A stretch of DNA of 39,991 nt from Thermodesulfobacteriota bacterium. Lineage in GTDB: Bacteria > Desulfobacterota > WTBG01 > CAIYCZ01 > CAIRTM01. Made by a program: the position numbers and the translations under genes. The notes under the pieces are model-generated. The model saw only the letters and a program-made list of their open reading frames with translations, had not been told where the DNA came from and did no database searches. This document shows, in pieces, positions 32,595 through 39,991 of this stretch. Each line of letters opens with the position of its first letter. Positions within the stretch are counted from its first letter, which is position 1. Where the stretch lies: the NCBI GenBank assembly GCA_028278025.1, contig JANQFE010000059.1:1-39991 (forward strand). The letters run 5' to 3'.

Positions 32595-34470
32595 TGAGAT
32601 CAAAAAGCGCGCGGAAGCTGAATGGGATCAATTGCAGCACAGCAAAGAACTGACGCTTTTCATTGGAGCTGCTACCTGTGGTCGCTCTGCCGGCGCTTTA
32701 GAAGCCAAGAAGACATTTCAAGATGAATTTGAAAAAAGAGGGATCCGTGCGAATATTATCGAGGTGGGCTGCCTGGGACCCTGTTGGGCCGAACCGCTTA
32801 TCAGTATTGTAAAACCCGGCGGCCCAAATATTTTCTATAAAAACGTTACCACCGAGCGGGCGACCGAACTGGTAGAAAAATTCATTGTTGCTGGTGACCC
32901 TTTACCTGAATATGCGTTGGGACTTGTTGGAGATAAAGGGGATTACTCCATTCCTGTACTGTGGGACATGCCTAATTTCAAGTCCCAGGAAAGGGTGCTT
33001 TTTCGTAACTTTGGATTTATCGACCCCACCAATATAAACCATTACATCGCCAATGACGGCTATAGCGGCCTGAACAAGGCCCTTTCCATGAAACCGGCCG
33101 AGTTGATTGAGGAGATAAAAACATCCGGTCTGCGCGGAAGAGGCGGTGGTGGATTTTCCGTCGGGCGCAAATGGGAGGCCGGGCTAGCCGCGAAGGAGAA
33201 GCAAAAATACGTCGTTTGCAATGCCGATGAAGGCGATCCCGGCGCTTTTATGGACCGCTCCGTGTTGGAGGGCGAGCCCCATTCTGTTTTGGAAGGCATG
33301 ATTATCGCGGGCTACACCATCGGAGCACAAACAGGGTATATTTATGTGCGAGCCGAATACCCTCTGGCCGTTAAGCGCCTTCAGGGCGCCATCCAACAGG
33401 CAAAGGATATGGGGTTTCTGGGAGAGAACATCATGGGCAGCGGATTTAGTTTTGAAATTTTAATTTTTCAAGGTGCCGGTGCCTTTGTCTGCGGCGAATC
33501 AACCGCTCTGACCTTGTCCATCGAAGGTAAAAGGGGTATGCCCAAGGCGGCCCCGAGACCACGCACAACCGAGGTCGGTCTTTTTGACAAGCCCACCTTA
33601 TTGAACAATGTGAAAACTTTTTCGTATATTCCCCAGATCATCAATAAGGGGGGCGCCTGGCTGTCCGGCATCGGTACCAAAGATAGCAAGGGAACCGCGG
33701 TCTTTGCTTTGACGGGCATGGTGAACAATTGCGGCCTGATCGAGGTTCCCATGGGCACTACCATCCGGGAGATCATCTATGACATCGGTGGCGGTATTAC
33801 CGACGATAAAGCGTTCAAGGCTGTCCAGACCGGCGGACCCTCAGGTGGCTGCCTGCCGGAAGAATTTCTGGATACGCCGGTGGATTATGATTCTCTGACA
33901 GCCGCTGGATCCATGATGGGCTCAGGCGGCATGGTGATCATGGATGAGACCACGTGCATGGTTGAGGTGGCCCGCTATTTTCTTGATTTTACCCAGAAAG
34001 AATCCTGCGGCCAGTGTACGCTGTGCAAACTCGGAACCAAGCAGATGCTGAACATTCTGGAAGATATTGTCGCCGGAAAAGGACGGCCCGAAGATATTGA
34101 TACGCTTTTTAACATAGGCAAAGCTGTGAATACCGGATCGCTTTGCGGCCTGGGACAGAGCGCGGCCAACCCGGTGCTGACCACGATCAAATATTTTCGA
34201 GAGGAATATGAAGCCCATATTAACGATAAAATTTGTCCGGCCATGCAATGCAAAGAGCTCCTCTCATATGTTATTAATGCTGATACGTGCATAGGCTGTA
34301 CAGCCTGCGCCAAGGCCTGTCCGGTAGAGGCCATTACTGGGGAGAAAAAACAGGTGCATGTTATTGATCAAGCCAAATGTATCCGGTGCGGTATGTGTCT
34401 GGAAAAATGCCCGAAGAAAATTCGCGCAGTGGAATGTGTCCCGGGACGTTTAAATGAAGGAGGTAAATAG
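32584..34470 (+). CDS. NuoF-like FMN and iron-sulfur subunit of the formate dehydrogenase module
   Basis: A 628-residue NuoF/HydB/FdsB-like subunit, the NAD(H)-FMN site of the complex. Residues 1-110 resemble an HndB-like domain (Cys32, Cys63, Cys67) fused to the N-terminus. The NuoF core has GLRGRGGGGFSVGRKWE, NADEGDPGAFMDRSVLEGE and the 4Fe-4S motif ESCGQCTLCKLGT. Two ferredoxin motifs (CIGCTACAKACP, CIRCGMCLEKCP) end the protein. These extra clusters match bifurcating HydB-type enzymes rather than simple FdsB. The stop codon shares a base with the fdhA start. GAAGGAGGTAAA, near the end of this gene, is the fdhA ribosome binding site. Confidence 0.9.
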   Translation: MIFSEIKKRAEAEWDQLQHSKELTLFIGAATCGRSAGALEAKKTFQDEFEKRGIRANIIEVGCLGPCWAEPLISIVKPGGPNIFYKNVTTERATELVEKFIVAGDPLPEYALGLVGDKGDYSIPVLWDMPNFKSQERVLFRNFGFIDPTNINHYIANDGYSGLNKALSMKPAELIEEIKTSGLRGRGGGGFSVGRKWEAGLAAKEKQKYVVCNADEGDPGAFMDRSVLEGEPHSVLEGMIIAGYTIGAQTGYIYVRAEYPLAVKRLQGAIQQAKDMGFLGENIMGSGFSFEILIFQGAGAFVCGESTALTLSIEGKRGMPKAAPRPRTTEVGLFDKPTLLNNVKTFSYIPQIINKGGAWLSGIGTKDSKGTAVFALTGMVNNCGLIEVPMGTTIREIIYDIGGGITDDKAFKAVQTGGPSGGCLPEEFLDTPVDYDSLTAAGSMMGSGGMVIMDETTCMVEVARYFLDFTQKESCGQCTLCKLGTKQMLNILEDIVAGKGRPEDIDTLFNIGKAVNTGSLCGLGQSAANPVLTTIKYFREEYEAHINDKICPAMQCKELLSYVINADTCIGCTACAKACPVEAITGEKKQVHVIDQAKCIRCGMCLEKCPKKIRAVECVPGRLNEGGK

Positions 34471-37154
34471 TGGCGGACAAAATCGAACTTACCATAAACG
34501 GTCAGTTGGTTACGGCCGACAAAGGCATGACCATATTAGAAGCAGCGCTCAGCAAGGGAATGTATATTCCCCACCTGTGCCATCATCGTGAATTGGAGCC
34601 GGTGGGTGCCTGCAGGCTTTGCTTGGTAGAAATTGATGGGAAGTGGAAAAAAACGGTGATAAGCTGCAAAACTGAGGCCAAGGAGGGGATGGTTGTCCAA
34701 ACCGAAACCCCTGAAATCAGTGAAATAAGGCAGGCAACCGTGGAACTGCTCATTGCCGACCACGATGTAGACTGTCTTGCTTGCGGCCAGAACACCCGGT
34801 GCGCGCTGCAGCGCGTGGCTGATCATGTGGGTCTCAATAAAAAACGCCTGCAGCGGTTGAAACCCCCTGAAAAAAAATTACCTATTGACGACTCCAACCC
34901 GTTTTTTAACTTTGATCCCAACCAGTGTGTGCTATGCGGCATATGTGTGCGCACCTGCGACGAGCTGCAAAACGTTCAGGCTATTGACTATGCCTACCGG
35001 GGGCTGGGGACGAAAATCGCCGGCTTTGGAGACAAGCTGCGCATAGAATCCAGTTGCGAATCATGTGGTGAGTGCATTGTCAGGTGCCCGGTGGGTGCCT
35101 TGACCGAAAAAGACAGCCCGAAACCGACGCACCAGGTAAAGACCGTTTGTTCTTTCTGCGGATGCGGATGCGGGCTGCTGCTGGGTGTGCGTGACAATCG
35201 AATTGTCAGTGCCCAGGGAAATGTGAACAGCCCGGCTAACAAAGGCAGACTTTGTGTCAAGGGCCGCTTCGGTTACAAGTTCGTAAATCACCCTGACCGT
35301 CTGACCTCACCGCTGATTAAGCGTAATGGTGAGTTTGTCAAGGCGGATTGGGATGAGGCTTTAGATCTGGTGACTGACACTTTTTCCAAAAACAAAGGTG
35401 AAAAGTTTGCCGCTATTGCCTCTGCCAAGGCCACAAACGAGGATAACTACATCCTGCAGAAGTTTACACGGGCCGTTATGGGTACCAACAACATCGATCA
35501 TTGCGCGCGTCTCTGACACGCTCCCACGGTGGCCGGTCTGGCCGCCTCCCTTGGCAGCGGTGCTATGACCAACGCAATCAGTGAACTTGGCAGCGCCTCA
35601 GCGATCCTGGCGATAGGAACCAACACTACCGCCACCCATCCAATCGTTGCCCTCCAGGTAAAGGACGCCGTTAGAAATGGCTCTAAACTTATTGTTGCCA
35701 ATCCCAAAGAGATTGAACTCTGCCGGTTTGCCGATGTTTTCCTCCAGCACAAACCCGGCACGGATGTACCTTTGCTTATGGGAATGATGCGGGTGATTGT
35801 GGAAGAAGGGCTTCACGACAAATCTTTTATCGAGAGTCGTTGTGAGGATTTCAACGCTTCTGAGAAGTCCCTGGCCGAATTCGATTTAAATACGGTTGAG
35901 AAGATAACCGGTGTGCCGCAGGATAAAATTATCCAAGCCGCCCGAATCTACGCGACGGAAACACCGGCCTCTATTATCTACTGTATGGGCATTACCCAAC
36001 ATGTTCAGGGTACTGACAATGTTTTGGCCATCAGCAACCTGGCATTGCTTACGGGAAATATTGGCAAACCCTCATCGGGTGTCAACCCCCTGAGAGGACA
36101 GAATAATGTCCAAGGTGCCTGCGATATGGGTTGTTTGCCCAATGTTTATCCTGGGTACCAGGCGGTAACGTCCCCCGAAGCCAAAGCGAAATTTGAATCC
36201 GCCTGGGGAGTGGCCTTAAGCGACACTGCGGGACTGACACACACCAAGATATTTGACGCTTGCTATGAGGGCACTATCAAAGCGCTTTACCTGGTGGGTG
36301 AAAATCCGGTTTTGAGTGAAGCCGACGCCAGCCACGCCATAGAAGCCATGAAAAAGGTGGATTTCCTGGTCGTGCAGGACATATTTATGACTGAAACCGC
36401 TGAACTGGCAGATGTCGTCTTGCCGGCGGTTACCTTTGCGGAAAAGGACGGTACCTTTACCAACACCGAACGGCGGGTTCAACGGGTGCGCAAGGCCATC
36501 GCTTCGGTCGGGGATGCAAAATCCGATTGGTGGATAACCTGCCAATTGGCCAAACGTCTCAAGGGTAAAGGCTTCGATTTTTCAAGTTCCGCGGAGATCA
36601 TGGAAGAAATTTCAACACTTACGCCTTCCTATAAAGGCATAACTTACACTCGGCTGGAAAAAGGCAGCCTCCAATGGCCCTGTCCGTCGGAAGATCATTC
36701 GGGAACACCCTTCCTGCATGCTGAAAAATTTGGTACAGACAGCGGCAAGGGAAAATTTAAGCCCCTGACCTATCGGAAATCGGCTGAAGTAACCGATAGT
36801 GAATATCCCATTCTCCTGACCACAGACCGCAGTCTGTATCACTATCACAGCACTATGACACGCAGAGTATACGGACTTAACGTCTTGAATAACGAAGAGC
36901 TCATGAATATTCACCCGGAAGATGCTTCCGTACTGGGCATAGAGGACGGCCAGATGGTGAAGGTGGTTTCTCGGCGAGGAGAGGTGGAGGTAAAGGCGTT
37001 GGTTACTGAGAATTGTCCCCAGGGGACCGTGTCCATGACCTTTCATTTCTTTGAAACACCTACCAATGTCCTGACGTGCTGCGAATTGGATCCTGTGGCA
37101 AATACGCCTACAACAAAGGTCTGTGCGGTTCGAATAGAAGGTCTTAACAGCTAG
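34470..37154 (+). CDS. fdhA: Selenocysteine formate dehydrogenase alpha subunit (single gene across an in-frame UGA)
   Basis: An 894-residue formate dehydrogenase catalytic subunit that oxidises formate, or reduces CO2, at a Mo/W bis-pterin site. Residues 1-75 are a 2Fe-2S domain (Cys37, 48, 51, 66), then the His/Cys 4Fe-4S motif HDVDCLACGQNTRC, two ferredoxin clusters (CVLCGICVRTC, CESCGECIVRCP), the MopB 4Fe-4S motif CSFCGCGCG and the pterin domains. Codon 349 is TGA (35514-35516) inside NIDHCARL-U-HAPTVAGLA, exactly where FdhA carries selenocysteine. A SECIS hairpin follows. Simple gene callers split it at this stop. The GTG start overlaps the NuoF-like stop by one base. It is probably NAD- and perhaps ferredoxin-coupled. 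Confidence 0.93.
35514..35546 (+). promoter_or_regulatory. UGA selenocysteine codon and SECIS element in fdhA
   Basis: The in-frame TGA (35514-35516) is followed after 18 bases by loop GGTCT (35535-35539), closed by GGTGGCC (35528-35534) and GGCCGCC (35540-35546), a 7-bp stem with one G-U pair. Loop sequence and distance match the well-studied E. coli fdhF SECIS, which SelB recognises. Translation therefore inserts selenocysteine here. Confidence 0.9.
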
Positions 37155-37225
37155 GAAGAGATCAAGAGGATTGTATCGACTTATATATGTAAACAAAAAG
37201 ATAAAAAGATTAAGAGAAAAAAGGT

Positions 37226-37262
37226 AAAGAGGCAAGGCGAATAAGGTCTGGTCTCTTTTTTT
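37226..37262 (+). terminator. Possible terminator after fdhA
   Basis: AAAGAG (37226-37231) and CTCTTT (37253-37258) form a 6-bp stem with weak inner pairing and a T tract directly after. It lies about 70 bases past the fdhA stop. Beyond it, to 37560, the spacer is AT-rich and shows no other clear feature. Confidence 0.4.
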
Positions 37263-37560
37263 ATGTTATTTTATCTATCACAGTGATTTTGAACCTATCT
37301 GAAATTGCATGATACGGTTATGCTCCCGCACAAATGAGCACCGATAATTCACTGGTTTATCAAGAACTATCTTTGAGTCATGTATTCAAATTTTCATTAG
37401 AAATATCAGTCATGTAACTGTGAATGCTGCGTTAGTGCAGGTAAAGATTGGTAGTAAGAAATATTTTCTGGTTTTCATATTGTTCCAGATAATGTAAGAT
37501 GTTCATGGATTTTATAAAAGATAAGTCTTAATTAATTTTCATTTTAGGGAGTGATTTACA

Positions 37561-38778
37561 ATGCCTGATGACGCACTATCGGAAAAAGAAAAAGCGGAGA
37601 TAGCGCAAAAAGCAGAAAGTCAAAAAAGGATTAATAGAAAATGGTTCCCTCCAGCTATCGTTGGGGCATTTGTTGCAATCATTGTAATAAAGGGTTGGTA
37701 TATCGTAAACTACAATAACATAGAGAAAATACAATTAGAATTGAAACAACTTCAACTAATGCTAAAGGATACTGAGGTAAAACTCTCTAAACAAAATGCT
37801 GAACTCAAAAAGGCTAAGGAAGCAACAGATAAGCAAACAACCAAGCTGACTGCTGCTAACAAGAATTTACAATTAGAGTTAGCTGAAAACAAGAAAAATT
37901 ATGAGGATCAACTGTCACAGCTTGAATTTGATATAAGCCGGCTCGCTGATTTTGGAAATAAAAAATCCAAAGACTTGCTTGCAGCAGAGAAAAATGTCCA
38001 AGAAGTCAAGGCTAAATTAGCTTCGATTGAGGAAGCACAGAAAAAGGCTAAACGCCGTGGGGATAAAATTAAAGGCATTCCTATTCCTGAAATGGTCACT
38101 ATCAAAGGAGGATCATTGCTGATGGGTGATAAAGATGGGAAAGATAGGGAAAAACCCGCACATAAAGTCACCATCAAACCTTTCGCCATGAGCAAGTACG
38201 AGATAACTTTTGCTGAGTATGATCGTTTTGCAATAGAAAACAACAAACAACTGCCGGATGATAGCGGTTGGGGCCGAGGAAATCGACCTGTTATTAATGT
38301 GAGCTGGGATGAAGCCCGGGAGTACGCGGTTTGGTTAACTAAGAAAACGGGGGAAAAGTATCGATTACCAACAGAAGCAGAATGGGAGTATGCTGCCCGT
38401 GCAGGAGAGACAACATCGTATTCCTGCGGTGAAAATCCGAGCTGTCTTGAAGACATTGCGTGGTATGGGAAGAATTCATGGGGTCAGCCCCATCCGGTGG
38501 GAGAGAAGGAACCAAATAAGTGGGGCCTGTTTGACATGGCCGGCAATGTTTGGGAGTGGGTTGAGGATGACTGGCACGACAATTACAAAGATGCACCTGA
38601 TAACGGAAGTGCCTGGATTGATAATCCAATCAGGGGCTCTGACCGGGTGATGCGTGGCGGTTGCTGGATCAATCCGGCGCAACGCTGCCAGTCGGCGTAC
38701 CGTCGCTACGACGCGCCCGGCTATCGAAGCCACGTCGTGGGCTTCCGCCTCTCCAGGTCCGTTTCCCCTGGCCCTTGA
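37561..38778 (+). CDS. Membrane-anchored coiled-coil FGE/SUMF1-fold protein, candidate DGR target
   Basis: A 405-residue protein. A basic N-terminus leads to a single membrane helix (about 30-50, VGAFVAIIVIKGWYIV). A long coiled coil follows (about 52-165, rich in Lys, Glu and Ala). A formylglycine-generating-enzyme-fold domain (about 180-400) carries VTIKGGSLLMGDKDG, RLPTEAEWEYAARAGE and GLFDMAGNVWEWVEDDW. This fold is the usual scaffold of diversity-generating retroelement (DGR) target proteins, whose variable residues sit at the C-terminus. Here residues 365-405 (RGGCW ... VGFRLSRS) are unlike the rest in base composition and codon use. The ligand and function are unknown. A GAF- or kinase-type output domain is absent. 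AGGGAG precedes the start. Confidence 0.85.
   Translation: MPDDALSEKEKAEIAQKAESQKRINRKWFPPAIVGAFVAIIVIKGWYIVNYNNIEKIQLELKQLQLMLKDTEVKLSKQNAELKKAKEATDKQTTKLTAANKNLQLELAENKKNYEDQLSQLEFDISRLADFGNKKSKDLLAAEKNVQEVKAKLASIEEAQKKAKRRGDKIKGIPIPEMVTIKGGSLLMGDKDGKDREKPAHKVTIKPFAMSKYEITFAEYDRFAIENNKQLPDDSGWGRGNRPVINVSWDEAREYAVWLTKKTGEKYRLPTEAEWEYAARAGETTSYSCGENPSCLEDIAWYGKNSWGQPHPVGEKEPNKWGLFDMAGNVWEWVEDDWHDNYKDAPDNGSAWIDNPIRGSDRVMRGGCWINPAQRCQSAYRRYDAPGYRSHVVGFRLSRSVSPGP
38645..38775 (+). other. Candidate DGR variable region (VR)
   Basis: The last 44 codons of the FGE-fold gene change to high GC and few adenines, while earlier parts are A-rich. Variable-looking sites carry NNC codons (ATC, CGC, TAC, CGC, TAC, GAC, AGC, CAC, GTC) at places where template repeats of DGRs usually have AAC. 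The segment ends in GTGGGCTTCCGCCTC (VGFRL), the usual end before an initiation-of-mutagenesis site. No template repeat or reverse transcriptase is recognised in this window. Confidence 0.5.
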
Positions 38779-39027
38779 TTGTATGTCTTTACAAGTTTGA
38801 AAACGTACACTGTAGCACTTAAAACATACTGAGTTATCAGAACCATCTTGCCCACAATTCTCAATGTTTTCAGGAGAAATCCCCACCTTTTTATATTAAT
38901 GATGTATATATGCTATTTTGAGGAGTCTTGTGCAGACAAAAAAGTTATCGCTAATCTTGACTTTAAATGGCAAAATCAAACCACAACATCTTGAGACGGT
39001 TAGCGCACATCCCTTTTTATTATTACA

Positions 39028-39483
39028 TCAGTCAAACGCGCTTTCAGTTCGTTTGACTTTTTCGCAATTTTTACAAATTCCATCAATTCGGACTTCCACT
39101 TTGTCGATTCGGCCGGGATACGTTTTCCACAAAGGTTCGGTGTCAACAATTAAACTGTCCGGACTTAAACAATCCATCTGCCCGCAATTCTTGCAGTAAA
39201 AATGGGGGTGTGGTTTGTGGTAATCATTTGGGGCCAAGCCGTAATAAAACGCTCTGCCACCAGTACTGATGCGTTCAACGACGCTGTGATCGACCAGCAG
39301 ATCGAGAATGCGGTAAATTGTCACACGATTAATCGTACCGCTACGTTCCAGGATTTTATAGATGTCACCTGCGGAAAGGGGAAAACTGTTGTTTCCCACA
39401 ACTTCCAGAACGCGCACCCGATTGGTGGTCGCGTCAAGATTTGCTCCTGACAATAATTCTTCATAATTGCATTGATGGCACAT
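39028..39483 (-). CDS. Fur-family metal/peroxide-responsive regulator
   Basis: A 151-residue Fur-family DNA-binding protein. The N-terminal winged helix (about 10-85) has the recognition-helix segment INRVTIYRILDLLVDHSVVER. The C-terminal half carries the metal and zinc sites: HKPHPHFYCKNCGQMDC near 89-105 and CKNC near 137-140, and a further CHQC at the start. It could be a Zur-, PerR- or Fur-type member; the sequence does not decide which. AAGGATGACTC just upstream of the minus-strand ATG supports the start. It converges on the FGE-fold gene across 249 bases. Confidence 0.9.
   Translation of the reverse strand: MCHQCNYEELLSGANLDATTNRVRVLEVVGNNSFPLSAGDIYKILERSGTINRVTIYRILDLLVDHSVVERISTGGRAFYYGLAPNDYHKPHPHFYCKNCGQMDCLSPDSLIVDTEPLWKTYPGRIDKVEVRIDGICKNCEKVKRTESAFD
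39031..39062 (+). terminator. Plus-strand terminator inside the 3' end of the Fur gene
   Basis: GTCAAACG (39031-39038) and CGTTTGAC (39050-39057) form a perfect 8-bp stem followed by TTTTT. The hairpin lies in the last codons of the convergent Fur gene and could end transcription arriving from the FGE-fold gene. Confidence 0.6.
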
Positions 39484-39991
39484 GAGTCATCCTTATCCAG
39501 TTTCCATCCAGAAATGGCCCTTTTCCCCAATATCCCGCCGTCGCCAAGGCTATGGCGGACAGGCTTCGTCAATCTGCGGGTTCGGTTGTGCGGCGTACTA
39601 TCGTACGCCTCCGCCCAAACCCTTGATTTCTTCAACTCGCTTCGCGAGATTGAAGTCCCACCCCTTCGGGGCGGGTTCCCGGAAGCCTTGCTCTTGCGAA
39701 AAATTGCACATTTCTGAATTGGAAACCTGTCATTGCCCAAGTTCATTTACGGATGGGCACTATCTAATGCCTCAGGTCCTTTTTCTTTATTCCATTTGCA
39801 AAACCTGGTCCTCTGGGCCAGGTCAAAATTCTCTGGCTATGCCATGCCGGGCATGCGGACCATGAAGTGAGCTAAAGTTCTACGTGAGCTAGAGTGAGCT
39901 AAAGTGGTGGAGGAGCTTCGCTCGTCTATCATATAGATTGTCAAAAAACTCCTTAACTTTAGATCACTTTAGGCACTTTAGATCACTTTAG
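39484..39991. repeat. Palindrome-rich gene-free end of the window
   Basis: No convincing gene is seen. Hairpins include CTCGC-TTC-GCGAG with outer CTTCAA/TTGAAG (39635-39657), CCCACCCC-TTC-GGGGCGGG (near 39660), ACCTGG/CCAGGT (near 39807-39827) and CATGCC-G-GGCATG (39843-39855). From 39866, AGTGAGCTAAAGT occurs twice, a related GTGAGCTAGAGT once, and the inverted ACTTTAGATCACT occurs near 39956 and again to the edge at 39991. This looks like dispersed palindromic repeats. Confidence 0.5.

Noticed and set aside
35514..35531. fdhA as two genes or a frameshifted pseudogene, with a new start at GTG 35529
   Set aside because: The frame is continuous through TGA, the stop is exactly at the selenocysteine site of the family, and a proper SECIS hairpin follows.
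38779..39027. DGR template repeat or accessory gene just after the candidate target
   Set aside because: The 249-base convergent gap has no sequence resembling 38645-38775 and no reading frame for Avd or a reverse transcriptase.

Overview
The window looks like chromosome from an anaerobic member of the Desulfobacterota (the former Deltaproteobacteria). The reasons are the HndABC/NuoEF-type iron-sulfur flavoprotein modules, a selenocysteine formate dehydrogenase of the NAD-linked type, secreted RHS/DUF11/HYR proteins, moderate GC content and many small palindromic repeats between genes. No tRNA, rRNA or CRISPR array was found. The species cannot be named from the sequence.

Layout. Positions 1-374 hold palindromic repeats. 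Positions 375-13469 are mostly housekeeping: radA (-), an EF-G paralogue, a small unknown protein, a molybdopterin adenylyltransferase (mog), a vWA-OmpA envelope protein and a YihY/BrkB membrane protein. A minus-strand run follows (Mut7-C protein, rsmA, amidase, HIT protein), then a TlpA-like thioredoxin and a flavin reductase. Positions 14016-21617 carry three secreted proteins: a 1907-residue RHS protein with an AT-rich C-terminal tip, a small YD-repeat plus thrombospondin-type-3 protein, and a protein with a secretin-like N-terminal domain. Positions 21733-22204 hold a possible stand-alone small RNA unit (promoter, hairpins, terminator), more hairpins and a 17-codon mini-ORF. A secreted DUF11/HYR protein follows at 22239-24623.

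Positions 24978-37154 are the metabolic core, made of two neighbouring flavin/FeS modules. The first is a 978-residue NuoG/GltD-like flavoprotein followed by HndA-, HndB- and HndC-like subunits with no hydrogenase. This composition fits an Stn-type (Sporomusa-type Nfn) electron-bifurcating transhydrogenase. The second is NuoE-like, NuoF-like and FdhA. FdhA is one selenoprotein gene: an in-frame UGA at 35514 in the CARL-U-HAPT motif is followed at the proper distance by a SECIS hairpin with a GGUCU loop. A GAF protein and a MITE-like element lie between the modules. Together they could link formate, NAD(H), NADP(H) and ferredoxin pools, and mog may supply the pterin cofactor for FdhA.

After fdhA comes a membrane-anchored, coiled-coil, formylglycine-generating-enzyme-fold protein (37561-38778). 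Its GC-rich, A-poor 3' end with NNC codons looks like the variable region of a diversity-generating retroelement target; no reverse transcriptase or template repeat is recognised here. A convergent Fur-family regulator and a palindrome-rich gene-free end close the window. The strongest items for follow-up are the candidate DGR variable region, the selenoprotein and its paired bifurcating modules, the RHS tip with no evident immunity gene, and the MITE family with 10-bp terminal inverted repeats.
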